Source: an uncultured Clostridia bacterium (GTDB taxonomy: Bacteria > Bacillota > Clostridia > TANB77 > CAG-508). From it: a stretch of DNA of 59,179 nucleotides. The notes beneath the pieces are model-generated. The model did no database searches. It was not told the origin of the DNA and was given only the letters and a program-made list of their open reading frames with translations. This document shows positions 45,033-54,206 of this stretch, one piece after another (position 1 is the first letter of the stretch; every line of letters starts with the position of its first letter). The stretch covers positions 1 to 59,179 of the forward strand of contig CALXEV010000006.1 of the NCBI GenBank assembly GCA_944387425.1. The letters are read 5' to 3'. The position numbers and the translations under genes were made by a program.

Positions 45033-46382
45033 TTATGAATTCATAATAATATCTTTTCTTCTATAAACAGATAATATAAGAGCTAAACAAATGCAATTCA
45101 TAATAAAGTACAAACCACTAAAGTTAATAAATGGTATAAGCACATCTACTTTTATTCCTAAATTCAAGTTCATCAATATATTGGCACTTGCTTGAATAAT
45201 AAAAAACGAGCTTAAACCTATTATTATAAATTTACCATACACATCTTTTATTAACTTTACATTAAATATAAGTTTATAAAACATTAAAAGTATAGATATG
45301 ATTAAAGTTACACCTGCAATGATTCCTAGTTTACCAATTAAATAAACAAAAGAAAATGCACTTTCAGTATGTATTACTTCTTTATCCATTATTTCAGTGT
45401 TTGCCTCACCAATAAAATTTGCATTATCAATTATTTCTTTTTCTAACATTCCTATATATCCCATTCCATTTGGATCTTTTTCCGGATTAATAGAAACATC
45501 AAATCTATTAATAAAATATAATATGCCTCTTTCTCCAATTAGTAACATAAAACATATCAAAACAGCTCCAATAATTCCGTAGAATTTTAATATATTAGTT
45601 TTCCACTTTTCATTTGCGTTCACTATATATATTGTTGCTAAAACGATATATATTATTGACAAAATTACAGCATTAGTAAGTGAAGGTGTCTCTGCTATCA
45701 TTATTATAGAAAACAAACTTAAAACAATTATCTTTAATAAATCTTTTGTTAGAGAAATATTATGTTCTGAATTAGTAATATTTAAGCTAATTTTTAGTTT
45801 ATTATTTGTGTTGTAATCAATTAAAAATCCTACAAAAGCTATTATAAAGAGTGGTACAGATATTACAGTAGGTTTAAAATTAATTCCCATTATAGAAATA
45901 TGTTTTATTCCTCCTATAGTATTTGTTAAAATATCAAAAGCAGGTAATAATAATGCCAGTAATGCAACAAGATATACTAAATTAGAATATTTTCTAATTT
46001 TTCTATAATCGAAGAAATATATACCAAAACCAATTAAAATACCAAATAAAATATTTACTATAATTTCAGTAATTCCTGTATTTTTTGTAGTTTGCTTGCA
46101 AATTGTTATTAATATTCCAAAACTAAATATAAAAAATACTAATAACACTAATTTCCAATCTAATTTAGGTCTATGTATCTTGTTTAAAGCTTTTCCTATA
46201 GATTTTGCTTCTCCCATTTGCTCTAATGCAATTCTTTCGGATTCTTCTTTTGAAAGACCTTTTTTTATGTTTTCTTCTTGAAGTTCTTGAATATGAGAAT
46301 CTATTTCTTCTGCAATTGAATTTCTTATAGGCTTATAATCTATCTCTTGACATACTTCTTTTATAAATTCTTTAGTATTCAT
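45033..46382 (-). CDS. FtsW/RodA-family protein with N-terminal permease-prefix-like domain
   Basis: A 449-residue polytopic membrane protein. The first 75 residues are a soluble helical prefix (IAEEIDSHIQELQEENIKKGLSK, RIALEQMGEAKSIGKALNKIHRP), seen in Clostridia before permease-like proteins. The rest has about ten hydrophobic helices in the SEDS (FtsW/RodA/SpoVE) arrangement, the class of peptidoglycan glycosyltransferases. Paired with PadR. Confidence 0.7.
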   Translation of the reverse strand: MNTKEFIKEVCQEIDYKPIRNSIAEEIDSHIQELQEENIKKGLSKEESERIALEQMGEAKSIGKALNKIHRPKLDWKLVLLVFFIFSFGILITICKQTTKNTGITEIIVNILFGILIGFGIYFFDYRKIRKYSNLVYLVALLALLLPAFDILTNTIGGIKHISIMGINFKPTVISVPLFIIAFVGFLIDYNTNNKLKISLNITNSEHNISLTKDLLKIIVLSLFSIIMIAETPSLTNAVILSIIYIVLATIYIVNANEKWKTNILKFYGIIGAVLICFMLLIGERGILYFINRFDVSINPEKDPNGMGYIGMLEKEIIDNANFIGEANTEIMDKEVIHTESAFSFVYLIGKLGIIAGVTLIISILLMFYKLIFNVKLIKDVYGKFIIIGLSSFFIIQASANILMNLNLGIKVDVLIPFINFSGLYFIMNCICLALILSVYRRKDIIMNS

Positions 46383-46710
46383 ATAAAATACCTCCTACAA
46401 CATCATTTATCCCATTACTAAATATCTTCCATTCCTCTTTTTTATCTTTCAAATACTTTTTGCCATCCTTTGTAATGGTATAATATTTTCTTTTTTTCGA
46501 ATTAGTTGTGTCCCAATATGATGTTATATAACCTTTTGACTCTGAATTGTGTAGTATTGGGTATAATGTTCCTTCTTGAAGATTAAAAATATTGTTTGAT
46601 TTTTCTCGTAATTTTTTAATCATTTGATATCCATACATACTCTCATTTTCTAGAATACTTAAAACAAGCATATCTGTACTTCCTTTTAAAAGTTCCTTAC
46701 TTAATTTCAT
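46372..46710 (-). CDS. PadR-family transcriptional regulator
   Basis: A 112-residue PadR regulator: LLKGSTDMLVLSILENESMYGYQMIKKL, the winged-helix NLQEGTLYPILHNSESKGYI, and the wing SKKRKYYTITKDGKKYL. It overlaps the FtsW-like gene by 11 bp, so they form an operon and it probably controls it. A typical short-type PadR. Confidence 0.88.
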   Translation of the reverse strand: MKLSKELLKGSTDMLVLSILENESMYGYQMIKKLREKSNNIFNLQEGTLYPILHNSESKGYITSYWDTTNSKKRKYYTITKDGKKYLKDKKEEWKIFSNGINDVVGGILYEY

Positions 46711-46812
46711 ATTTACCTCCTTAAATTATACATAGAATTACTATGTGTTTGTATGCATTGTATATCTAGGTATGTCTTTTGTCAATACTTTTTTATAATT
46801 TTATTAAAAAAA

Positions 46813-46839
46813 TAAGGGACTGCACATTGTGCAATCCCT
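46813..46839 (-). terminator. terminator of the bactofilin-like gene, copy B
   Basis: The same 27 bases as at 43264-43290. On the minus strand the stem closes with a G-U pair and is followed by TATTTTTTT, a good intrinsic terminator 29 bp after the stop. Confidence 0.8.
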
Positions 46840-46867
46840 TTTTGAAGGTTTGTGTTACATTGTTTAT

Positions 46868-47452
46868 TTACTTGTTACCAAATCGAATAAAGGAATGATT
46901 GTGAACTGTGATGGCACCCGTATAAGCATTTCCCTTAATACGGACTTCGTATTGAGCATCAATTTTTTGTGTAACATTATTGTTTTCCATAGAAACAGAA
47001 CCGTATGACTTAATATTTCCAACAGAAATATCATTTTCGAGAATGACATCTCCTCCAGCTTCAATATCGCCAGAACAGGAATCACTCACAAGATGGACCA
47101 AAGACTCGGTTTTAATTCCTGTACTATTAGAATTTTCCCCTAAAAGTACTTTACCAATTGCATTAATTTTACCGACCCAACAACAATCACCACTAATTAC
47201 ATCTCCACCAGCAGTAATGTTTTTTCCCAAGCAAGGCATAAATTTATACGAAATGTCTTTATTGGGATTTTCAGGTGTTTCTGAACGAACATATGCAACA
47301 ACATCATTATCGCTCAAAATAACACTTTCTCCTGCATCAATTTCTCCTGTTACAATACAGTCTTTTTCCATATAGAAATTTCCTGTAATGCATACATTTC
47401 CATCAAGCCTAGTTCCTTCAACCATGAACACATCACAATTTAACCGTTTCAT
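46868..47452 (-). CDS. bactofilin-like/polymer-forming beta-helix protein, cassette gene
   Basis: A 194-residue protein with repeated GNVCITGNFYME, GEIDAGESVIL, NITAGGDVISGD, GDIEAGGDVIL and GNIKSYGSVSM, the alternating turns of a right-handed beta-helix as in bactofilins. Bactofilins polymerise as cytoskeletal scaffolds. This may be a related polymer-forming protein with a longer helix. No membrane or N-terminal anchoring segment. Less AT-rich, with own promoter and terminator. Confidence 0.6.
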   Translation of the reverse strand: MKRLNCDVFMVEGTRLDGNVCITGNFYMEKDCIVTGEIDAGESVILSDNDVVAYVRSETPENPNKDISYKFMPCLGKNITAGGDVISGDCCWVGKINAIGKVLLGENSNSTGIKTESLVHLVSDSCSGDIEAGGDVILENDISVGNIKSYGSVSMENNNVTQKIDAQYEVRIKGNAYTGAITVHNHSFIRFGNK

Positions 47453-47496
47453 TGTGAAAACCTCCTTGTTTAATAAATGTGTTTACGGACAAATGG

Positions 47497-47525
47497 ATTA
47501 TAGCACAAATATTTTATCAATTCAA
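47497..47525 (-). promoter_or_regulatory. promoter of the bactofilin-like gene
   Basis: TTGAAT (47520-47525), 17 bp and TATAAT (47497-47502) on the minus strand, about 45 bp before the ATG, which has AAGGAGG. Confidence 0.7.
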
Positions 47526-47568
47526 CACAAAAATGAGAGCAAAAAATCTCGATTAAGTGTTTAAAAAA

Positions 47569-47602
47569 ATGAAAGTATATATTTATAGACATGTACTTTC
47601 AT
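47569..47602 (-). terminator. terminator of the Cys-rich ORF
   Basis: On the minus strand ATGAAAGTA and TACTTTCAT form a 9-bp stem and end in a T-run, 5 bp after the stop of the 47608 ORF. Confidence 0.75.
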
Positions 47603-47607
47603 CCTTT

Positions 47608-47817
47608 TTAATGTTTCTTTAATGGACAATTGCTAGGCTTGGGAATTTTTCCCTCTTTATTGCCTTTGCCAAGCTCATAATATACTTGGTGTTTGCATCC
47701 ATACACATCTTCTTGTTTCTCACAATAAAAATTTGTTTCTTCACAAGAATTTGAACTTATTTGTCCAGTAGATTTCAAATGTTCACATCCATTAGAACAA
47801 AAGTGAACTTCGTTCAC
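47608..47817 (-). pseudogene. Cys-rich cassette protein cut by the TnpB element
   Basis: A 69-residue frame, of which about the last 63 residues look native: FCSNGCEHLKSTGQI, EETNFYCEKQED, YGCKHQVYYELGKG. Five to seven Cys suggest a zinc site. The first codons come from the terminal hairpin of the TnpB element, so the gene's true 5' end is gone. No ribosome binding site. The terminator and composition match the other cassettes. Confidence 0.55.
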
Positions 47818-47960
47818 TTAAGCGCTAATTATTACTTTAGTGCTTTTTTTAAAGATGTTGTTTTTAAGTTTCCACCTATTTCTAGGCAACCCTTTTCTTT
47901 AATGGTCGTTGTTCTCGACCAATATCCATCGCTATTTCTAGGTTTGGACTAAAGATGTTT
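47798..47960 (-). ncRNA. candidate omega RNA (reRNA) of TnpB
   Basis: The 3' end of tnpB and the sequence after it form folded elements (CCTA/TAGG just past the stop, and the terminal hairpins), ending at the right element boundary. In TnpB systems this region is transcribed as guide RNA whose guide is the flanking DNA, here within the Cys-rich ORF. The RNA is not demonstrated. Confidence 0.45.
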
Positions 47961-49150
47961 TTTATATATTTTCTTAATATATTTATACTTCCATTTACAT
48001 CTGCATTTATTATTTTTCCTTTATTTGTTTTAAATAATCCTCTTTCTATTCTTCGTTTTTTGTCATAATTTTCTTTATTTATTTCTTCTTTATCTATACT
48101 ACTTACTCCTGATGTATATTCTTCTGTGATTTTTACTACTTCTATCCCTTCTAATTTTGCTTTATACTCTATCTTTTCTACTAAACTTTGTATTGGCATT
48201 TGAACAAATCTTTTATTATTTTGCATATTTTGTTTTATATCTTTTATATTTCCTATTACTATAGTATTACATTCATTTTCTTGAGCATATTCTATTATCT
48301 GTCTACTTGCTTTATGCATATATGTTTTACTATAATTTCTTCTTTGCTCATATAACTTATTTATTCTTTTTGTATTTTTATATTTCTTGCTTCCTATCAT
48401 CTTCATTTGTATTCCTTCTAGTCTTGCTATTTCTTTATTTATATATCCTATTTTTGATTTTAGACTTTCTCCTGCAATTATTAAACTCTTATTATTCTTC
48501 ATATTTGTACATGTTGCTAAATTGTTCATTCCTAAATCTATTGCCATTATATTTGAACCTTTTGCTTGCTTCTTTTCTTCTTTTTCATATATTATTTCTA
48601 TTTTGTACTTTTCATTTTTTTCTTTTCCTATCTTTATCATCTTTATACTATCTAAATTTACAAGCTTTTCTAATTTCTTTGGTATTAGAAAATTTAAACT
48701 TTTTACTTGGAATTTTTCCTGTATCTTTTTTGATATAGATAGTTTTATTGTTCTTCCTTCTTTTCTTATTGCATATTTTGTAAATGTTATTTGTACTTTA
48801 TCTTCTTTCTTATATCTTGGCATTCTTGGTTTTCCCTTTATTTCTTTTTCTCCTTTTTCATGCATACTTTTTATTGCTATATATGATTTATAATCTCCTA
48901 TATAATTTAATATTATTTGTTGTAACATATGTGAATGCAAGTATTCTGAATGCCAATTTTCTTTTCTATATTTTTTGTATATTTTACTTCCTTCTACATT
49001 TAATATTCCATTTGCATTTATTTTTTCTTTTCCTTCTTTTACATCATAATTTAACATATTATACACTTTGCTACTATGCCACATTAGTTCTTTTATTATT
49101 TTTTCTTGGCTTTTGTTTGGTTTTATTATATATGTAAAAGTTAATCTCAT
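47882..49150 (-). CDS. tnpB: TnpB-family RNA-guided nuclease, zinc-finger-less subtype
   Basis: A 422-residue TnpB. RuvC-I Asp205 in MAIDLGMNNLAT and RuvC-III Asp384 in INADVNGSIN are present. The usual RuvC-II Glu position reads IVIGNIKDIK with Gly, while EEYTSG at 343-348 offers an alternative Glu. The zinc-finger Cys are absent, as in other IS1341-type relatives with RIERGLFKTNKGKIINADVNG. Lies within the element at 47798-49284. It is probably active, but the catalytic Glu assignment is open. Confidence 0.85.
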   Translation of the reverse strand: MRLTFTYIIKPNKSQEKIIKELMWHSSKVYNMLNYDVKEGKEKINANGILNVEGSKIYKKYRKENWHSEYLHSHMLQQIILNYIGDYKSYIAIKSMHEKGEKEIKGKPRMPRYKKEDKVQITFTKYAIRKEGRTIKLSISKKIQEKFQVKSLNFLIPKKLEKLVNLDSIKMIKIGKEKNEKYKIEIIYEKEEKKQAKGSNIMAIDLGMNNLATCTNMKNNKSLIIAGESLKSKIGYINKEIARLEGIQMKMIGSKKYKNTKRINKLYEQRRNYSKTYMHKASRQIIEYAQENECNTIVIGNIKDIKQNMQNNKRFVQMPIQSLVEKIEYKAKLEGIEVVKITEEYTSGVSSIDKEEINKENYDKKRRIERGLFKTNKGKIINADVNGSINILRKYIKNIFSPNLEIAMDIGREQRPLKKRVA

Positions 49151-49284
49151 TACTTCACCTCCCTTAGTCTATTATTTATATCATACCAAACACATTTTCG
49201 CAAGTGCTTTTATAAGTTTTTTCAAAATATTTGATTTTTCCTATTAAAAAAACATTTTATTCAAGTTTGCTCTTGAGCGAACAT

Positions 49285-49486
49285 TACAAGATTTTAGCAT
49301 AATATTTATTACTTTTCAAGTATTTTATTCATTTATACTTGCATATTTTTGCAACTATTCCAATTGCATTTTTTTACCTGACCTCTCTTTAACACTTATC
49401 TTATAACTATTTAAACCTGCTCGACTTTTAATTATGGCGAATTCGCTATAATTAAAATTAGGGATATTAATAGTTTATTCTTGTAT
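49285..49486. other. AT-rich flank of the TnpB element
   Basis: From 49285 to 49486 I see no ORF with a ribosome binding site and no clear RNA fold. It may contain the missing part of the gene broken by the element, but no matching N-terminus is recognisable. Confidence 0.4.
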
Positions 49487-50056
49487 CTAATATTTAATTT
49501 TCAATATTTTTATCCTCATCTTTTTTACGTAATTATCTAAATTTAATTCTTTCTTAAATTCTTCTTCAGTTGGTAAATATAATTTATATTTTGATGCAAA
49601 TATTTGATTATTTTCTTCTGCATTTGCCCTAAGTCTTGATGTGTAAAATCTCCAAGTTTTAAGTCTATTATAATAAAACATTTCAATATATAATTATAAA
49701 AAACTAAATTAATAAAAAAATTTTTTCCATCAAAAGTTATTTTTTGTTGCCTTGCTACAAAAGAAAAACATCTACCTAATTCTAATAAAAACTTTTGCAG
49801 ATAATCTATAATCGCTTGTTCTAAATACTTTTCATAAAAACTAGTTTTTCCTTCTAATCCTAAAAATTCTAAAACATATGGATCTCTATTCTCATTAATA
49901 ATCGATAATGTGACCAACTTAATTCGTCACACAGTGTGTGGCGAATTGGAAAAGCTCGATAAAATTGTCTCATATTTCCCAATATGCTTGTACCATTGCA
50001 AAATTTACAGCAGTATAAACTTTTGATTGTGCTGTTAATACACTTTTTCTAATTAT
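49487..50056 (-). pseudogene. degraded YhcG/DUF1016 PDDEXK nuclease
   Basis: Pieces in three frames line up with YhcG-family nucleases, once found with restriction-type defence loci: VLTAQSKVYTAVNFAMVQAYWEI, then MRQFYRAFPIRHTLCDELSWSHYRLL, NRDPYVLEFLGL, FLLELGRCFSFVARQQKITFDG, LKLGDFTHQDLGQM and the end NQIFASKYKLYLPTEEEFKKEL. Between them lie deletions and frameshifts. It cannot make the full nuclease. Confidence 0.75.
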
Positions 50057-50081
50057 ATAGAATAAACTTATTTTTTAATAA

Positions 50082-50123
50082 AAAATAAAGCATATGATTA
50101 TAAAACATCATATGCTTTATTTT
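50082..50123 (-). terminator. terminator of the ABC exporter operon
   Basis: AAATAAAGCATATGA and TCATATGCTTTATTT form a perfect 15-bp stem with a T-run on the minus strand, 20 bp after the stop. Confidence 0.85.
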
Positions 50124-50143
50124 CGCTTTGTTTTTCAAGTATT

Positions 50144-51976
50144 TTATTCAACTTCATCAATGCAATCTTCAAATTGACTATTATACAATTTCTCGTAAAA
50201 TCCGCCTTTAGTAAGTAGTTCCTCATGAGTACCTTGTTCTACAATATCTCCATGATCCATAACAAGAATTAAATCAGCATTTTTAATTGTAGACAATCTA
50301 TGTGCAATAATAAATGAAGTTCTACCTTTCATTAAATTATCCATTGCTTTTTGAATTTCAATCTCAGTTCTTGTATCAATAGAGCTTGTTGCTTCATCTA
50401 ATATAAGAATTTTAGGGTCTGCCAAAATTACTCTAGCAATTGTAAGTAATTGTTTTTGCCCTGCAGAAACACCACTTGTATCATCACTTAAAATTGAATT
50501 ATAACCATTAGGTAATGTTTTTATAAAATGATGTACATGAGCTGCTTTTGCTGCTTGAATTACTTCATCATCAGTTGCATCTTCTCTACCATATTTGATA
50601 TTGTCTTTTACAGTTCCTTCAAATAACCATGTATCCTGTAAAACCATACCAAACATTTGACGAAGGTCACCTCTCTTGAAGTCTTTTATATTGTGACCAT
50701 CAAGCAAGATCGCACCATCAGTAACATCATAAAATCTCATAAGTAATTTAACCATTGTTGACTTTCCTGCACCTGTTGGTCCAACTATTGCAATTTTTTG
50801 TCCTTCATGAACATCTGCATTAAAGTCTTTTATAATGATGTTATCTGGATTATATCCAAATTTTACATGATCAAATTTTATGTTTCCTTTTAATCCTTCT
50901 GTTGTAAGACCTTCTTTATTAGTTTCAACTTCTTCATCTTCTTCCAAGAATTCGAAAACTCTTTCAGCTGCAGCAATCATTGCTTGTAACATTGCAGATA
51001 CTTGTGCAATTTGATTTATTGGTTGAGTAAATTGTTTATTATATTGAATAAAACTTTGTATATTACCAACTGTAATTGTACCATTAATTGCTAAATATCC
51101 CCCTGCCATTGCTACACCAACATAACCAATATTTGAAATAAAATTCATTACTGGGTGCATCAAACCTGATAAGAATTGTGATTTCCATGCTGATTTGCAC
51201 AATTGCATATTTGCTTTTTCAAACTCTTCTTTTGCTTCATCTTCACCATTAAATGCTTTTACTACAGTTAATCCAGAAAATACTTCTTCTACTTGACCAT
51301 TTACATGTCCTAAATAATCTTGTTGCATTTTGAAATATTTTTGCGATTTTCCTACAATTATTTTTACTAAAAATGCTCCAATAGGCATTACTATTATTGA
51401 TATTAAAGTCATTTGCCAACTTATTGATAACATCATTATTAAGATACCTATAAGTGTACATATAGATGTAATAACTTGTGTAACACTTTGGTTTAAGTTC
51501 ATACTTAATGTATCTATATCATTTGTTATTACTGATAATACTTCTCCATTTGTTTTTTTATCAAAATAATTCATTGGCAATTTATTTATTTTTGCTGATA
51601 AATCATTTCTCATTTTATATGTTATTTTTTGCGCTATTTCAGTCATTGTAAAACTTTGAATAAAGGAGAATAATGCACTTATTAAGTAAAGCCCTAATAG
51701 TGTCAATAATATGCTTCCGACTTTTCCAAAATTTATTCCACCTGTACCTGAAATTTTGCCTACTAATCCATTAAATATTTCTGTTGTAGCATTTCCAAGA
51801 ATTTTAGGTCCTACTATTGAAAATATTGTGCTTCCTATTGCAAATACTAAAACAACAATTATTCCAATTTTGTATTTAGATAAATAATTTTTTATAAGTT
51901 TTTTTGTTGTTCCTTTGAAATCTTTTGCTTTTTCTACTGATTGAGCACCTCTTGGTCCTCCCATAGGTCCTGGCAT
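50144..51976 (-). CDS. ABC exporter, catalytic-site subunit
   Basis: A 610-residue half-transporter: six helices, then the nucleotide-binding domain with Walker A GPTGAGKSTMVKLL, signature VSAGQKQLLTIAR and Walker B ILILDEATSSID with the catalytic Glu. It pairs with the 741-residue partner, forming a heterodimeric multidrug exporter of the BmrCD/LmrCD/TM287-288 type. N-terminus MPGPMGGPRGAQS is Gly/Pro-rich. Second in the operon after the TetR gene. Confidence 0.9.
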   Translation of the reverse strand: MPGPMGGPRGAQSVEKAKDFKGTTKKLIKNYLSKYKIGIIVVLVFAIGSTIFSIVGPKILGNATTEIFNGLVGKISGTGGINFGKVGSILLTLLGLYLISALFSFIQSFTMTEIAQKITYKMRNDLSAKINKLPMNYFDKKTNGEVLSVITNDIDTLSMNLNQSVTQVITSICTLIGILIMMLSISWQMTLISIIVMPIGAFLVKIIVGKSQKYFKMQQDYLGHVNGQVEEVFSGLTVVKAFNGEDEAKEEFEKANMQLCKSAWKSQFLSGLMHPVMNFISNIGYVGVAMAGGYLAINGTITVGNIQSFIQYNKQFTQPINQIAQVSAMLQAMIAAAERVFEFLEEDEEVETNKEGLTTEGLKGNIKFDHVKFGYNPDNIIIKDFNADVHEGQKIAIVGPTGAGKSTMVKLLMRFYDVTDGAILLDGHNIKDFKRGDLRQMFGMVLQDTWLFEGTVKDNIKYGREDATDDEVIQAAKAAHVHHFIKTLPNGYNSILSDDTSGVSAGQKQLLTIARVILADPKILILDEATSSIDTRTEIEIQKAMDNLMKGRTSFIIAHRLSTIKNADLILVMDHGDIVEQGTHEELLTKGGFYEKLYNSQFEDCIDEVE

Positions 51977-51979
51977 ATC

Positions 51980-54205
51980 TTATTCCCCCTTTCCATCATT
52001 ATTTTTTTCTTTATTTGTTTCAATATTCAATTCTTCTTCAGATAATTGTGATAATGCTATTTGTCTATATGTTTCATTATTTTTGATTAGTTCTTCATGT
52101 GTTCCTTGGCCAACAATTTTGCCATCTTCTAACACAATTATTTTATCTGCATTTAATATTGTGCTAATTCTTTGTGCAACAATAATATTTGTCTTGTTTT
52201 TAGTTCTTTTGGCTAAAGCTTCACGCAATTGCGCATCTGTTTTAAAATCTAATGCAGAGAAACTATCATCAAAAATAAATATTTCAGGATCTTTTGCAAC
52301 TGCTCTTGCTATAGAAAGTCTTTGTTTTTGTCCTCCAGATACATTACTTCCACCCTGTGCTATTTCTGATTTATATTTATCTGGTTTTCCTTCAATAAAT
52401 TCTGTTGCTTGAGCAATTTCAGCTGCTTCAACCATTTTTTCATCTGACATATTTTCATTTGAGTATTTGATATTACTCTCTATTGTTCCAGAGAATAGAA
52501 CTCCTTTTTGTGGTACAAATCCAATTGCATCTCTTAAATCTTTTTGTGATAAATCTTTAACATTTACACCATCAACTAGTAATTCTCCTCCTGTAACATC
52601 ATAAAATCTAGGTATTAAATTTACTACTGTTGATTTTCCACTTCCTGTACTTCCAATAATAGCTGTTGTTTTTCCGGGTTCGCAAGTAAAATTAATATCT
52701 TCAAGGATTTCTGAATCAGCATCAGGATATCTAAATGATACATTTTTAAATTCTACTAGTCCTCTTTTTTCTAGATTTAATTTTTTAGTTGTTTCTTTAT
52801 CTTTTATACTTGGTTCTGTTTCAATTACTTCAACTATACGGTTTGCAGAAACAGATGCTCTTGGTAGCATTATTGATATAATTGATATCATTAAGAAGCT
52901 CATTACAATTTGCATTGAATATTGGATAAACGCTAACATATCTCCAACTTGCATTACACCTTGGTCAACATTATGTCCTCCAACCCATATGATTAGGATT
53001 GATACTCCATTCATTATAAGCATCAATGCAGGCATCATTATTGACATTGTTCTATTAACAAATATATTTGCTTTCATTAAGTCAACATTTGCCTTGTCAA
53101 ATCTTTTTTCTTCTCTTTCTTCAGTATTAAATGCTCTAATAACTGATTTTCCTGTTAATATCTCTCTTGTAACTCCATTTAATTTATCAATTAAACTTTG
53201 TAGTTTCTTAAATTTAGGCATTGCTACAGCAAATAATGTTGCAACTACTGTTAATATTACAATTACAGCTAAACCTATAATCCATGCCATTGAGCTATCA
53301 CTTTCAGTCATAACTTTTATAATTCCACCAATTCCTATTATTGGTGCATATACAACTGTTCTAAATAGCATAGCTAATAATTGTTGTATTTGTTGAACAT
53401 CGTTTGTACTACGTGTAATTAATGATGCTGTTGAAAATTCTCTTAATTCTTTTGTAGAGAATTTTAAAACTTTATTGAAGATTTTTTCTCTTAAAGTTTT
53501 TGCCATTTTTGCACCAACTCTAGATGATAACATCATTATTGTTATACCTGAAGCCATACTTACAGCTGCTAAACCTAGCATTTTTAGTCCTGTTGTAAAT
53601 ATGTAACTCATTTGTAAATCATCTAAATCAACACCAGCATTTGTATATATTTGTTTTATATACAAAATTGCAGTTTGTTCTTTTATTGTTTCTTGCATTT
53701 GATCAATTTGTTTTTCTGATTCACTTAGTATTTGAGAAAGTTGTTCTTCTGGTAAACTTTTCAATATTTCAGTTAGTGACATGTTTCCTATTATTGCTTT
53801 TTGCTCTTCTGGAACATTTGCCATAAGTTGAGTTTTTATTTGATTTGCTGTTTCTTCTGTTTGTACTGTTCCAAAGATTATTATTGGGTCTAACATTTTG
53901 TTTGAAAGTTCTTCTCTTTCACTATTGCTTATGTCTTTTAATTCATATTTTTTTGAATCTACTAATTCATAGTTATTTAATATGAATTCATCATCAGTAG
54001 TGAAAAGTAGTAAACTGTTCATGTCCTCTTCTGTTATTGTTTCTGGTACAGAATCTTCTATTCCACCTGCTTGAATTCCATCATTTACTATTTTTGATGT
54101 GTAATTTGGTAATTCAAGGTCAGTAGCTGCTTGTAAACATAGAAGTGCTATTATTACCAAAACAGATAACCATGATTGTTTTAAGTTTTTTAAAATTTTT
54201 AGCAT
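51980..54205 (-). CDS. ABC exporter, degenerate-site subunit with large extracellular insertion
   Basis: A 741-residue half-transporter. Between the first two helices lies an insertion of about 130 residues outside the membrane, rich in charged helix. Walker A is GSTGSGKSTVVN, signature NVSGGQKQRLSIARA, and Walker B IFIFDDSFSALD with Asp in place of the catalytic Glu. That degenerate site is typical of one half of heterodimeric exporters. It begins 1 bp after tetR. Confidence 0.9.
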   Translation of the reverse strand: MLKILKNLKQSWLSVLVIIALLCLQAATDLELPNYTSKIVNDGIQAGGIEDSVPETITEEDMNSLLLFTTDDEFILNNYELVDSKKYELKDISNSEREELSNKMLDPIIIFGTVQTEETANQIKTQLMANVPEEQKAIIGNMSLTEILKSLPEEQLSQILSESEKQIDQMQETIKEQTAILYIKQIYTNAGVDLDDLQMSYIFTTGLKMLGLAAVSMASGITIMMLSSRVGAKMAKTLREKIFNKVLKFSTKELREFSTASLITRSTNDVQQIQQLLAMLFRTVVYAPIIGIGGIIKVMTESDSSMAWIIGLAVIVILTVVATLFAVAMPKFKKLQSLIDKLNGVTREILTGKSVIRAFNTEEREEKRFDKANVDLMKANIFVNRTMSIMMPALMLIMNGVSILIIWVGGHNVDQGVMQVGDMLAFIQYSMQIVMSFLMISIISIMLPRASVSANRIVEVIETEPSIKDKETTKKLNLEKRGLVEFKNVSFRYPDADSEILEDINFTCEPGKTTAIIGSTGSGKSTVVNLIPRFYDVTGGELLVDGVNVKDLSQKDLRDAIGFVPQKGVLFSGTIESNIKYSNENMSDEKMVEAAEIAQATEFIEGKPDKYKSEIAQGGSNVSGGQKQRLSIARAVAKDPEIFIFDDSFSALDFKTDAQLREALAKRTKNKTNIIVAQRISTILNADKIIVLEDGKIVGQGTHEELIKNNETYRQIALSQLSEEELNIETNKEKNNDGKGE

Positions 54206-54206
54206 T

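Larger units (their letters stand above)
47798..49284 (-). mobile_element. IS605/IS1341-like element with TnpB only
   Basis: Bounded by subterminal hairpins: AAGTGAAC/GTTCACTT (47801-47819) at the right end, with AGCGCT/AGTGCT just inside, and GTTTGCTC/GAGCGAAC (49265-49282) at the left end. No TnpA gene and no target duplication, as expected for this class. Exact ends are estimated. Confidence 0.6.

Noticed and set aside
48307-49137. Hydrophobic ORFs opposite to tnpB on the plus strand
   Set aside because: They mirror AT-rich, Lys/Ile-rich coding of tnpB and have no ribosome binding sites.
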